Shown here one piece after another: positions 20,351 through 29,766 of a stretch of 57,500 bases of DNA; the stretch's first letter is position 1, and each line of letters starts with the position of its first letter. Source of the DNA: Botryococcus braunii (taxonomy: Eukaryota; Chlorophyta; Trebouxiophyceae); NCBI GenBank assembly GCA_002005505.1, contig KV908347.1, positions 250,943 through 308,442 of the forward strand, given 5' to 3'. A program made the position numbers and the translations under genes. Below the pieces are notes generated by a model that worked only from the letters and a program-made list of their open reading frames with translations, was not told the origin of the DNA and searched no databases.

Positions 20351-21044
20351 TGTGAAAGGTTATGGGCAATCGGCTTTCCCTGTACAAAGCAGACAGGTCG
20401 TCAATAGACGAAGTTACTCCAGCTACAGTCCGTACGACTGTCTGCTGAGTGCCACACACAACTGTCGGACAAGACTAGCATCTGGTGATGCCCAGCATCT
20501 TTCACAACCAGTTCCGTTACATCATTATCTTGTACACAAGCACCGATCAAGCAATCACTAGATAAGGCTCTAGACGGCTACGTTCAAGTACATGCCTATA
20601 CTCCCTGAAGTCACTGTCCCTTATCTGTTTGAGTGACTACAGGGTACACTAAGCTTGTTCACTCTCACAATAGCAACAATGATACAACACACACTGCCGC
20701 ACCGTACCTGTACAAAGCAGACAGGTCGTCAATAGACGAAGTTACTCCAGCTACAGTCCGTACGACTGTCTGCTGAGTGCCACACACAACTGTCGGACAA
20801 GACTAGCATCTGGTGATGCCCAGCATCTTTCACAACCAGTTGGTATTCACTCCGGTGGGGCAGCCTTAAGAGTTCATCCGACAAACGTGTGATCTAGATA
20901 GGATTGTACCTTATGTTCGAAAACGTCCAGAATCTGCCGTGTCTCAAGGTACCTTATGTTCTCAATGGACCCATATCCTAATAGTGCACACATGAAGATC
21001 ACTTAAAGCACAAGGCATTCAATAATAATGTTCAGAACTCAACA
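20351..21044 (-). repeat. Copia copy 3 5' LTR
   Basis: Inverted 694-bp LTR with both 135-bp repeats, next to the PBS complement at 20,337-20,350. The adjoining leader (19,961-20,336) is non-coding. Confidence 0.93.
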
Positions 21045-21614
21045 ATCTTTCCTGCCTACTAGTCCTAACAGGAGCACTCAATAAATACTCAAGTGCTTGC
21101 TGGTCAGTGTGTACAGTAAACTTAGCACCCAGCAACAAATGCTTCCATTTAAGCAAGGCATGAACAAGAGCAAGCAACTCTCTGTCATATGGTGCTAACT
21201 TCCTCTCAGGGGGTTGGAGTTTCCTGGACTCGAAGGCAACGGGCTGCAGTCCCTTTCCTTGATCCTGCTGCAACACAGCACCAACAGCAAAACCTGAGGC
21301 ATCTACATGCACAACAAAAGGTTTATCTAAGTCAGGCATCAGAAGGCAAGGAGGAGTAGAAACAAGATCTTTCAGTGCTACAAAGGCTTCCCTCTGGGGT
21401 CCCTCCCAGGTCCAAGGCACATCCTTTTTGAGCAACTCAGTAAGAGGATAGGCAACATCTACAAAATGGTCCATAAAAGTATCATAATATTGAGTAAGAC
21501 CTAGAAACCCTCTCAACTGTGACACATTCAAAGGAGTGGGCCAATCCTGAGTGGCTGCAACCTTCCTAGGATCCACCATAATCCCATGAGGTGTCAACAG
21601 GTGTCCAAGGTATT
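21045..21614 (-). pseudogene. Gypsy-C pol, downstream fragment (RT end and RNase H)
   Basis: On the minus strand this encodes the Ty3/gypsy RT connection and RNase H start: LGHLLTPHGIMVDPRKV, LRGFLGLTQYYDTF, VVHVDASGFAVGAVL, YDRELLALVHAL and HTDQQALEYLL. It is cut off after TSRQER by the copia LTR. At 21,614 it joins exactly to the RT fragment beginning at 28,050 once the intervening insertion is removed (the codons for EY-LGH are restored). The rest of RNase H, the integrase and the 3' LTR are not found in the window. Confidence 0.92.
21610..21614. repeat. Target-site duplication GTATT, left copy
   Basis: GTATT occurs here and at 28,050-28,054. Removing 21,615-28,049 and one GTATT restores the gypsy-C reading frame. 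The second copy lies at the right edge of the insertion. Confidence 0.9.
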
Positions 21615-21774
21615 TGTAAAGTTATCCGAATTGTTTGCACCGATGAAAGTGCTAGTATGGTCCGAACACCATACCATATACTGTGCGAGCCTACGAGGCT
21701 ACACCCAGTACCAGTGTACCGCCCGGCACGTGCGGGGACGAGCCCCGGCACCGTCTGCCTACCGGCTCGCTACA
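21615..21774 (-). repeat. Gypsy LTR, left outer copy (inverted)
   Basis: TGTAAAG...CGCTACA. About 135 bp are almost identical to the reverse complement of 27,886-28,049, while the outer 25 bp are diverged. It contains several short palindromes, such as CCCGGCACGTGCGGG and GGGGACGAGCCCC. Confidence 0.85.
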
Positions 21775-22830
21775 TTCTCCCCCTCCTAGGTGACCAAGCT
21801 CCTGCGAGGTCCTAAGAGGAGATGTCTAGAGAGTTGCTTTTATGCCTTATGTGAGAAGACACCCTAGAGAATCGCTTCAACGCCTCGTGGAACTTGTAGC
21901 GCAACCATCAGCCAAAGGCCGTCATCATATGGTCACTCCCCTATGGGGTACACAGCTCTCACCTCCCAACGTAAGCCTCATCTCTCTTTCTCTTCTCACT
22001 ATCCAGCGTAAGCTTCCTCTCTCCCTCTCTCCTCCCCCCAAAGACACGTTGCCCACCACGAGGCCCACGTGGTGAACGGGTCTATGGACCAATGCCAGGC
22101 AAGGAGCAGAGGCAACTGGGCCAGGCAGACAAAAGAAGTGTCTAATGTGCCGCAACACAAAAGAACAAATCCTTCATTAAGCAATGATGGAAGCAAAACC
22201 AGCATGCAAAGCTCAATCCACATTTATGGCATTTTCCAACGGCCCCATAAATGCAGTACTAAGCAAGACCGCGTCATATCCGTGTAATATCCGTGTAGGA
22301 TCGGCATCCGGAAAAGTTGACACTTTACCACCGAAATCCCAACGATATGCTCGAAACACCAAAGTTTCATCAAGGCAATGCAAGTTGATAACATTTGCAA
22401 AGGGTTAGCAACCCAAAGTACACCAAATGAGGGGAAGCGTACACTCACTATCGTGAAGTGCCATCTTCCTCCCCCACCGTCCCCGCGGAGACGACGGAGC
22501 CAAACGCCATTAGAAATATTACAGAAAAAATCCGTACTTTCTGGCTTGGATCCACACACCAAGCGCGGCGTCGACCCTCGCAGGCCACAACCATCCCCGT
22601 CATCGGAACTTATATGGGTGCGAAGAATGGATTCTCCCAACCAAAGTCCATGAACTAGATACCAAGATGTTGTTGATCCTTCGATCTAGTGGGAAACAAC
22701 CCAAATAGAACGACAGGCAACAACGAAGACACACTGAAGCATCGACACCATCCGCAAGACACACTTAAGCGTCAAACAGGATCAACAACCAACATCGCAA
22801 ATCCACCGACTTGGATATGGGCCACCAAAA

Positions 22831-22990
22831 TGTAGTATTCTTGGAAAGGATGGCCCTGCACCGACGAAAGTGCCAGTGTGGCCCGAGCGCCACACCGTAT
22901 GTGCTAGCGCGAAGCCTAAAGAGGCTACGCCTAGCCTAATGTACCGCTTGGCATCCGACGGGGCTAGCCCTGGCGGAGTCTAAGGATCGG
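22831..22990 (-). repeat. Diverged gypsy LTR, middle copy
   Basis: TGTAGTATTCTTGG onward aligns with both outer LTRs in minus orientation, by eye at roughly three quarters identity. The right edge fades into a G-run at 22,989-22,997 just before the gypsy-A gag. It is the only LTR-like sequence upstream of that gag. Confidence 0.6.
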
Positions 22991-23019
22991 GGGGGGGACA
23001 AGGTGCGTCTCCCTCGCCT

Positions 23020-23859
23020 ATGCCTTTCGTTGCTCCTAAAACGAGGCCTCCAGCGCCTATTTTTAATGGAAGCAAGGATGGGACTAAGATAACAACTTGG
23101 TTCGAGCAGTTTGCGGCATACGCGGCGTTGTTGCAGCTCACTCCTGACACGCTTGTAGATCACGCATCCTTGTGTCTTTCTGGGAAAGCAGCTGAACAAT
23201 GGGCTTTGATTAAAAAGTCTTTGGCTTTGCATGGCAAGGATGTGAAAGACTTTGATTTGTTCAAAGCTGAATTGTTGGCCAACTTTGTCGATATGCCAGT
23301 GGAAGACACCGTGCGATATCGTTTGGCGCAACTTAAACAATCTGGAACAGTGGCTCAATACTATACTGCCTTTAGGGCAATAACAGTTGAGGCAGTCACA
23401 TATCCGGTAAGTGGGCCTGAAGCTTGTGCAGCTTTTCGGGCTGGCCTAAAACCCGCTCTACTTGAACTCATTATGAAGGATGCCTCGGTAAGGCGTGAGA
23501 TGAGCAATGTGGAGGCGGTGGTGAAAGCTGCCAAAGAGGCTGAATCTTTGTTGGCTATGCTTTCAGGTGTCTCCAAGGGAAAGGAGAAGGTCTATGGGGA
23601 CTGCGAGGAGGGAGAAGTACCTCGGGACCGTGGGACCAAGCGTCCCGCCCATATCCATCCCAAGGGAGCCACACGCCACTTGGGCAAACTTCAGAAGAAG
23701 TACGGCCTAAGCCAGGACAGGCGGGAGGCGGCTGGGAAGCTGGCCTCTGGCGTCTGTTTCGAATGCAACAAGCCCGGCCATTTTGCACTCGAATGCCCTC
23801 TCAAGAAGGGGTCTTCTGGCAAGAAGACAAGCCCCGGCGCGGGACCTTTTAATGCTTGA
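23020..23859 (+). CDS. Gypsy-A Gag, 279 aa
   Basis: Starts at an ATG and encodes a retrotransposon Gag: a capsid-like region (PIFNGSKDGTKITTWFEQF ... CLSGKAAEQW ... LAQLKQSGTVAQYYTAF), a basic linker, and one CCHC zinc knuckle CFECNKPGHFALEC near residue 246 for RNA binding. It ends at a TGA that is in the same frame as pol. The N-terminus is short for the family and starts close to the fold, so some upstream sequence may be missing. Confidence 0.9.
   Translation: MPFVAPKTRPPAPIFNGSKDGTKITTWFEQFAAYAALLQLTPDTLVDHASLCLSGKAAEQWALIKKSLALHGKDVKDFDLFKAELLANFVDMPVEDTVRYRLAQLKQSGTVAQYYTAFRAITVEAVTYPVSGPEACAAFRAGLKPALLELIMKDASVRREMSNVEAVVKAAKEAESLLAMLSGVSKGKEKVYGDCEEGEVPRDRGTKRPAHIHPKGATRHLGKLQKKYGLSQDRREAAGKLASGVCFECNKPGHFALECPLKKGSSGKKTSPGAGPFNA
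23857..23859 (+). promoter_or_regulatory. In-frame TGA between gypsy-A gag and pol
   Basis: The stop is followed in the same frame by an open path (RCGPSLGDVGP...) into the protease. Pol has no ATG near its natural start. Expression of Pol would need stop-codon readthrough or re-initiation. The following base is A (TGA AGG), which is not a classical strong readthrough context. Confidence 0.6.
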
Positions 23860-26800
23860 AGGTGTGGGCCTTCGCTTGGCGATGTAGGCCCTGCATGTTT
23901 GACGTCTATTCATGCATTTGCTTGTCAAGAAGCCGTGTCACAGCTTGTGATGGTGTTTCCTGCCGAGGTGCAGGGGAGCAAGGCCACGGCGATGCTGGAC
24001 TCTGGAGCTTCTTGCAATGTGGTCAGTACAGACTTTGCTAAAGCCCTTCACTTGGAGATTGTGCCGCCGAAGGGGGATTCTTTAAGCATTAAGTTGGCTG
24101 ACGGGAGAGCTGTAAACCACATCGGATGTGCTGTCTTAGACATTGTCATCCAGGGGGTACAGTTTGCAAAGGTGTCGTGTCTTGTGCTAGACTTTGCCAT
24201 GGATTGGAATGTGCTGTTGGGGACTCCCTGGTTAAAGACATTCCGTGCAAATCTCATGTTTGAAGAGGACACCGTTAGGGGGTATACAAGAAAGAACAAG
24301 CCGTTCGTTTTGCGTTGCCCGCCTAAGGAGGAGAGGCCTTTGAAGGGTTCAGAAGTGGAGGATGTGCCTAGATTGGTTTTGTCTGCAGTGCAGGCTAGAA
24401 GGTTAAGCAGAAAGGGCTGTCAGTCCTTTCTGGCAATTGTAACCGATCTATCTACCGATCCGAATGTCTCCATTCCTTCTCCTAACTCTCCTGTTGTTGA
24501 CATACTCAGCGAATTCCAAGATGTTTTCCCTGAAGATGTCCCGGACCTTCCGCCTGAGAGGCAAGGGGTTAGACACACTATACCCTTGAGCGATCCACAT
24601 GCTCGTCCACCGTCTCGTCCGTTGTACCGGCTTTCACGCTTAGAGTATGATGAGGCGTTACGCCAGACAAAGCTATTGTTGGACAAAGGGTATATACAGC
24701 CGTCTACATCACCCTATGGTGCGCCCATTCTTTTTGTGCAAAAGAAGGATGGAAGCCTCCGGAAGGTCATTGATTACCGAGCTTTGAATCGACAGACGGT
24801 CAAGAACAGGTATCCGATGCCTCGTATCGATGATACTCTTGATCAACTGCAGGGTTCTACAGTGTTCTCTAGTCTTGACCTCACGTCTGGCTATCACCAG
24901 ATCCGGATCACAGATGAGGATATGCCAAAGACAGCTTTCAGAACACCCGCGGGGTTGTTCGAGTGGCGGGTTTTGCCATTTGGGCTGACTAATGCCCCGG
25001 CCACGTTTCAAACTGCCATGAATGCTATCTTTGCTCCTTACCTGCACAAGTTTGTGCTCGTGTACCTTGATGACATCCTCATCTACAGCAAGTCCATTGC
25101 AGAGCATAGGGAGCATCTCCGCAAAGTCCTTGAACTGTTGCGGCAGCATAAGTTGTATGCTAACCTAAAGAAGTGCTCTTTCGCCAAGGATGAGCTGGAG
25201 TACTTTGGCCATTTAGTCTCAGCAGATGGGATTAAAGTGGACCCACGTAAGGTGGCTTCAGTTGCTAATTGGAGCACACCGAAGAATGTTGGCGAGTTGC
25301 GGTCTTTCCTGGGGCTGGCAACTTACTTTCGCAAGTTTGTTCGCAATTTTGCAGCACTTGCATCGCCATTGTACAGACTCCTACGCCAAGGTGTGACCTG
25401 GGTATGGAGTGCTGGGTGTGTTCGGGCGTTTACCGAGATTAAACATGCCTTGACACATGCACCTTGCTTAGCGTATCCTGACTTCTCAAAGCCGTTTGAG
25501 GTCCATTGCGATGCGTCTTTGGCAGGGTTGGGGGCCGTGTTGTACCAGGAGGGTCGCCCAGTTGCCTACGAGAATCGTCGCTTGACTCCCGCTGAGGTTA
25601 ACTATCCTACTGGGGAGCAAGAACTTCTAGCTGTGGTGCATGCATTGACAGTCTGGAGGTGCTACCTAGAGGGGGCCCCTGAGTTTCATGTAGTCACGGA
25701 CCACAAGGCTATCACTTATTTGGACACTTTGCCTACTTTAAGTAGACGGCAAACCAGGTGGGCAGAGTTCCTTTCGAGGTTCAATTTTCGCATGGACTAT
25801 GCCCCCGGAACGTCCAATGTGGTGGCTGACGCTCTGAGTCGGCATCCGTCCGACTATGAGGCTCCTTGTCCAATCATCAGTGGCGTGGTGATTGGTGGGT
25901 GTTCGCACCCGGCGCACCGTTGTCTGCCAACGCTCTCTCTTTGTGCCTTGGTTGGCACTATCCGCTCTGCGGGGGAGGGGAGTGCTGCGGCCGGGGTTGC
26001 TCTGTCTTGGAAGGGCAAATTTGTCCAGGGTTATACTCAAGACCCATGGTTCCAAGATAAGCAGAATGTTGAAGGTCTGCTAGACTTTGACGGCTTCCTT
26101 CTGAGGGAGGGGAAGGCCGTGGTTCCGGATGCTTTCGGGCTGAGAGCTCACATCCTCAAGGAACTGCATGATAGCCCGTATGCTGGCCATCAAGGAGTGA
26201 AGAAAACCTTGGCCCTGGTAAGGCGCCATTATTGGTGGCCTACCATGCTTGCTGACATCGAACGTTACGTGCTTACGTGCCACTTGTGTCAGAAGAACAA
26301 GGCTCGGAACACTTTGCCTGCGGGGTTGCTGCAACCTTTACAGTTGCCGCTGAATCCTTGGCACACGGTGACTATGGATTTCATTACCCAATTGCCTAGG
26401 ACAGGCAAGGGTCATGATGCCATTTTCGTCGTAGTGGATAAGCTGACCAAGATGGTGCATCTTATGATCACAACCACCAAGGCTACGGCTGAGCAGACGG
26501 CTAAGCTGTACGTTGACAATGTGTGGAAGTTGCATGGTGTTCCCCAAGTGGTGGTGTCCGATAGAGATAAGCTCTTCACCAGCCACTTTGCTAGAGCTTT
26601 GTGTCAATCCATTGGGACTCGACAAGCCATGTCAACAACCTACCATCCGCAGACGGATGGGCAGACTGAGCGAGTGAATCGAGTGCTCGAGGACATGCTA
26701 CGCATGTATGTGGCCAAGTCCCAGGATGATTGGGATGAAAAATTGGTCTGTGCAGAATTCGCGATCAATAATTGCGATCACGTGTCCACGGGGTCCTCGC

Positions 26801-27456
26801 CGTTCTTGCTGAACTACGGGTTTCACCCCCACCTGCCAGTCGCGATTCTCCCCAATAGACGGGTACCTGGTGCGTCTGACTTTGTTCAGGGCATGCAACG
26901 CCTCATCAATGAGGCCAGGATGACCCATCGGGTGGCCACTGCGAGACAAGCGCAGTATGCCAACACCAAACGAAGGGACGTTCAATTTGGTGTGGGGGAC
27001 TGGGTCCTCCTCTCCTCAAAGAACCTCCGTTTCAAGGTGGGCACGCCCAAGCTCCTCCCGCGTTGGGTGGGGCCGTTCCAAGTCGTGAAACGGGTGGGTA
27101 CCCAAGCTTATGAGCTTGACCTCCCGGCACGATGGAGGATTCATGATGTCTTTCATGTCTCCAACCTGGAACGGTACCGGCGGGATGGTTCGATGCAACC
27201 CCCACCACCTGCAGAGGTGCTGGAGGGGGAAGATGAGTACGAGGTGGAAGCCTTAATGGACCACCGTCGTGTCAATTCACGTGGCCGTCCCAAGTATGAG
27301 TACCTTGTCCGCTGGAAGGGTTACTCGTCAGAGCATGACACCTGGGAAGAGGAACGGAATTTGACAAATGCTCCCAACGTTGTAAAGGGATACTGGGACA
27401 CAGCCAACGCACGGGCACCACGAGGCGGGGCACGCCGTCGTGGGCAGGTTGACTAG
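23860..27456 (+). CDS. Gypsy-A Pol with chromodomain
   Basis: An open frame of about 1198 codons directly after the gag TGA, with no ATG at its start. Domains in order: aspartic protease (LDSGASCNVV); RT (RPLYRLS, KKDGSLRKVIDYRALN, YLDDILIYS); RNase H (HCDASLAGLGAVL, TDHKAITYL, NVVADALSRHP); integrase zinc finger (H-H-C-C: HDSPYAGHQG ... CHLCQKNKA) and core (MDFITQLPR, SDRDKLF, YHPQTDGQTERVNR); then a C-terminal chromodomain (YEVEALMDHR ... YLVRWKGYSSEHDTWEEE). The order protease-RT-RNase H-integrase is Ty3/gypsy. No internal break is seen. Chromodomains of this clade are thought to guide integration to modified chromatin. Confidence 0.94.
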   Translation, partial: RCGPSLGDVGPACLTSIHAFACQEAVSQLVMVFPAEVQGSKATAMLDSGASCNVVSTDFAKALHLEIVPPKGDSLSIKLADGRAVNHIGCAVLDIVIQGVQFAKVSCLVLDFAMDWNVLLGTPWLKTFRANLMFEEDTVRGYTRKNKPFVLRCPPKEERPLKGSEVEDVPRLVLSAVQARRLSRKGCQSFLAIVTDLSTDPNVSIPSPNSPVVDILSEFQDVFPEDVPDLPPERQGVRHTIPLSDPHARPPSRPLYRLSRLEYDEALRQTKLLLDKGYIQPSTSPYGAPILFVQKKDGSLRKVIDYRALNRQTVKNRYPMPRIDDTLDQLQGSTVFSSLDLTSGYHQIRITDEDMPKTAFRTPAGLFEWRVLPFGLTNAPATFQTAMNAIFAPYLHKFVLVYLDDILIYSKSIAEHREHLRKVLELLRQHKLYANLKKCSFAKDELEYFGHLVSADGIKVDPRKVASVANWSTPKNVGELRSFLGLATYFRKFVRNFAALASPLYRLLRQGVTWVWSAGCVRAFTEIKHALTHAPCLAYPDFSKPFEVHCDASLAGLGAVLYQEGRPVAYENRRLTPAEVNYPTGEQELLAVVHALTVWRCYLEGAPEFHVVTDHKAITYLDTLPTLSRRQTRWAEFLSRFNFRMDYAPGTSNVVADALSRHPSDYEAPCPIISGVVIGGCSHPAHRCLPTLSLCALVGTIRSAGEGSAAAGVALSWKGKFVQGYTQDPWFQDKQNVEGLLDFDGFLLREGKAVVPDAFGLRAHILKELHDSPYAGHQGVKKTLALVRRHYWWPTMLADIERYVLTCHLCQKNKARNTLPAGLLQPLQLPLNPWHTVTMDFITQLPRTGKGHDAIFVVVDKLTKMVHLMITTTKATAEQTAKLYVDNVWKLHGVPQVVVSDRDKLFTSHFARALCQSIGTRQAMSTTYHPQTDGQTERVNRVLEDMLRMYVAKSQDDWDEKLVCAEFAINNCDHVSTGSSPFLLNYGFHPHLPVAILPNRRVPGASDFVQGMQRLINEARMTHRVATARQAQYANTKRRDVQFGVGDWVLLSSKNLRFKVGTPKLLPRWVGPFQVVKRVGTQAYELDLPARWRIHDVFHVSNLERYRRDGSMQPPPPAEVLEGEDEYEVEALMDHRRVNSRGRPKYEYLVRWKGYSSEHDTWEEERNLTNAPNVVKGYWDTANARAPRGGARRRGQVD

Positions 27457-27885
27457 GGGAAACACAGCAGCACGAGCCTGTCAAGCTGCGTCACCGGGGG
27501 GTCGTGGTTTACCCATACGTTCGCGTGATCACAGAACGTCCCCTGACTTGGTGGCTAAGTGTCGTCCAGCCCCGGCCCCTACTATCCGCCCTGAAGCTAG
27601 CAACTTCACTGCTTCTTCATGGGAACCTGTACACGTGGAGTGTACATTTGTTCACGCCGACGACTGCCCTTTGGGCCCCGTCACTGCGGGATTCTGGTCT
27701 AGGCGTACCATAGAGATACCTCAGGCAAGTGTACACCCAAGCTGCGGTCTGGTGTCTGGAGGAGACTCGCCGGCTCAAAGTGTGATGTATAGAAGTGTGG
27801 CAGTGACCTTCTATACGCCTCTGCCTGTGGCTGCGGCTTGCTTTGGCAGGCCTCCCGGGAGCTCGGTCACCTAGGAGGGGGAGAA
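27457..27885 (+). other. Gypsy-A 3' untranslated tail and polypurine tract
   Basis: About 430 bp without supported coding sequence lie between the pol stop and the LTR. It ends in CTAGGAGGGGGAGAA (27,871-27,885), the probable plus-strand primer site. Confidence 0.75.
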
Positions 27886-28049
27886 TGTAGCGCGCCGGTA
27901 GGCAGACGGTGCCGGGGCTCGTCCCGCACGTGCCGGGCGGTACATTGGTACTGGGTGTAGCCTCGTAGGCTCGCACAGTATATGGTATGGTGTTCGGACC
28001 ATACTAGCACTTTCGTCGGTGCACGGCCATCCTTTGCAAGAATATTACA
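27886..28049 (+). repeat. Gypsy-A 3' LTR
   Basis: A very short LTR of 164 bp, TGTAGCG to ATTACA, directly after the polypurine tract and directly before the GTATT target duplication. It is rich in small hairpin-forming palindromes. Confidence 0.88.
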
Positions 28050-28054
28050 GTATT

Positions 28055-28795
28055 CCACCTGCTTAGCAACAAAATCACACTTAGACCTTTTGCAATAAAA
28101 TTTATGTTCCCTGAGCACTGACAAGACTGTCCTCAAATGCTCCATATGCTCTGCAACAGATTTAGAATATATGAGGATATCGTCTAGGTACACCAGAACA
28201 AATCTATCAAGGAAGGGAGACAAGATAGAGTTCATCACAGACTAAAAGGTGGCAAGTGCATTGGTTAACCCAAAAGGCATAACAGTGAACTCATAATGAC
28301 CATAACGGGTTTTAAAAGCAATCTTTTCTATGCTGTCCTCATGCATACGTATCTGATGATATCCAGAGGCAAGGTCTAGCTTAGAAAATACAAAACTTCC
28401 ATGCAATTGCTCGAACATCTCATCAATCCTAGGCAATGGGTGTTGGTTCCTAGCAGTAATCCTATTCAAGGCCCTGTAGTCAATGCATAAACGCCATCCA
28501 CCATCCTTTTTGGGAACAAATAAGATGGGTGCACCAAATGGTGATGTCGATGGGCGGATGAACCCCCTCTCAAGGAGCTCCTGCAACTGTGCACGTAGCT
28601 CAGCAAGCTGGGCTCCAGACAGTGGATATATGCGGGAGGCTGGAGGAGTTGCGTCCGGCTCCAATCTGATGTGGTGGTCTCTAGCACGAGGAGGGAGGCC
28701 TTCAGGAAGTCCAGACAGTACATCCTTAAATTCCTGCAAAAGCTGCTCCAACTCTGGCACATTGTATGCATCAGTATCTGAACATTGTCAGTCAC
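28055..28795 (-). pseudogene. Gypsy-C reverse transcriptase, with in-frame stop
   Basis: Minus-strand RT fragment: [54 protein letters not shown] and [12 protein letters not shown], then a TAG at 28,239-28,241, then SVMNSILSPF and LVYLDDILIYSKSV in the same frame. The TAG replaces a position usually occupied by Gln. The frame runs to KQVEY, where the insertion breaks it. It completes to LGH at 21,609. Confidence 0.9.
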
Positions 28796-28951
28796 TGCAT
28801 TCAGTTGAATATGTACACTGATTCACCCAACTTCACCACCTCTTCCACTTCCATGGATGAGATCACATACCCAGGCATGCTGACCTCTGACACCCCAAAA
28901 GTACATGTGTTTTATTAGCATGAACCAAAGACACAGCATTCAATTTCCAAT

Positions 28952-29206
28952 TCAACTTGGGTTAAAAGCAGTTAACCAAGGTTTGCCCAAGACAAGATCA
29001 TAGTAGGTCAACTCAGTAGGGAGGCAGGTGACTCCAAAACCCAAGGTCCCAACAGTCAGGTCAGTTGACACACTATGTCCTACCACAGATGTCCTACCAT
29101 CAGCCACTCTCACAGTAACATGTGAACTCAAAGGCACAGTGGGAAGGGCAAGCTCCTGCACAAGTTTATCATCAATAAAATTTGCAGAGGCTCCACTGTC
29201 CAACAA
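28952..29206 (-). pseudogene. Gypsy-C aspartic protease
   Basis: The minus-strand frame contains LLDSGASANFIDDKLV, then ADGRTSVVGHS and LVLGKPWLTAFNPS, the standard retropepsin pattern with D-S-G-A at the catalytic loop. A stop follows NPS, and the neighbouring frames show that the reading frame has slipped on both sides. Confidence 0.85.
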
Positions 29207-29244
29207 AATCCTGACAGGTCTACTAGCAAGAATTCCCTCAAACT

Positions 29245-29766
29245 CTATGCAAGTGGAGGAAAGATCAAGACATTCACAATGTGTCTACTGTCAAGCTGAA
29301 CAAAAGAGTCAAAAGAAGTTGCGGGCAGGGGTTTCTCCTTCACACTGAGACAACCAGTCTGTACCAGGCAACGATATAAGGGCAAGCCTGTATGGGAACT
29401 GCAGTGGGGTGAGCTCTTAAAGGTGGAAGTAAGACCCAGTGCATCCAAAACAGAAGCCGAGAGCAATACATCATGAGATTGTTGTTGTGTAGTCCCTTCC
29501 AGCACCTGTTCACAGTGGCTCAGGCAAGAGAGCACAGTCAATCTAGTACCTGGCAGTAGCTGTGACACAAGCTGGCTAACAGTACACTCCCTGTTACTAC
29601 CATCAACAAACAAGACAACATGAGCATCACTAGAAAGAAGGTGAGGAGCTGCATCTCTCTTATACATGCACACAGGATTGATCAAGTCACTGGCATGGGG
29701 GGATGTCTGAAACTCTCTACACAAACCATGCCCATCCACATATGGGACATGAAAGAATGGCAACAA
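29245..29766 (-). pseudogene. Gypsy-C spacer between gag and protease
   Basis: A 173-codon minus-strand frame of unrecognised content (VVLFVDGSNRECTVSQLV ... LLSASVLDALGLTS). Its end shifts frame into the protease near 29,270. Position suggests it is the Gag C-terminal/protease-proximal region. No zinc knuckle is seen, so that part may be deleted. Confidence 0.5.

Larger units (their letters stand above)
14716..21044 (-). mobile_element. Copia copy 3 (minus), 3' LTR reduced to 11 bp
   Basis: This minus-strand copia has a full coding region and 5' LTR (20,351-21,044), but its 3' LTR is only AGAACTCAACA (14,716-14,726). It starts exactly where the 3' LTR of copy 2 ends. Its outer right end (CTCAACA) abuts gypsy-C inside RNase H with no matching target duplication on the left. 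The tail-to-tail pair therefore has 5' LTRs at both outer ends and one LTR in the middle. Confidence 0.9.
21615..22990 (-). mobile_element. Small non-autonomous LTR unit (minus)
   Basis: Read on the minus strand, a 5' LTR-like segment (about 22,990-22,831) ends ATACTACA. It is followed after three bases by a TGG-initiated possible PBS (TGGTGGCCCATATCC), about 1056 bp of non-coding interior, a polypurine tract and a 160-bp 3' LTR (21,774-21,615). No protein domain is visible inside. The two LTRs are clearly related but diverged, and the far edge of the 5' LTR is degenerate, so the boundary near 22,990 is approximate. It resembles TRIM/LARD-type non-autonomous elements. Confidence 0.6.
21615..28049. 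mobile_element. Chimeric gypsy insertion with inverted LTR ends
   Basis: A 6.4-kb insertion in gypsy-C with a 5-bp target duplication. Both outer ends are the same LTR in opposite orientation: left 21,615-21,774 (minus sense) and right 27,886-28,049 (plus sense), each preceded on its own strand by the polypurine stretch CTAGGAGGGGGAGAA. The left part is a non-coding minus-strand LTR unit and the right part is plus-strand gypsy-A. Both outer termini are thus 3'-LTR ends, which a single ordinary element cannot have. Confidence 0.85.
22991..28049 (+). mobile_element. Gypsy-A, plus-strand chromodomain Ty3/gypsy element, 5' LTR missing
   Basis: The element has gag (23,020-23,859), pol (23,860-27,456), a 430-bp untranslated tail, a polypurine tract (27,871-27,885) and a 3' LTR (27,886-28,049, TGTAGCG to TATTACA). 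No plus-sense 5' LTR or PBS precedes gag. Instead a minus-sense LTR-like sequence ends about 30 bp upstream of the ATG. A C-terminal chromodomain places it with chromoviruses. Confidence 0.88.
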
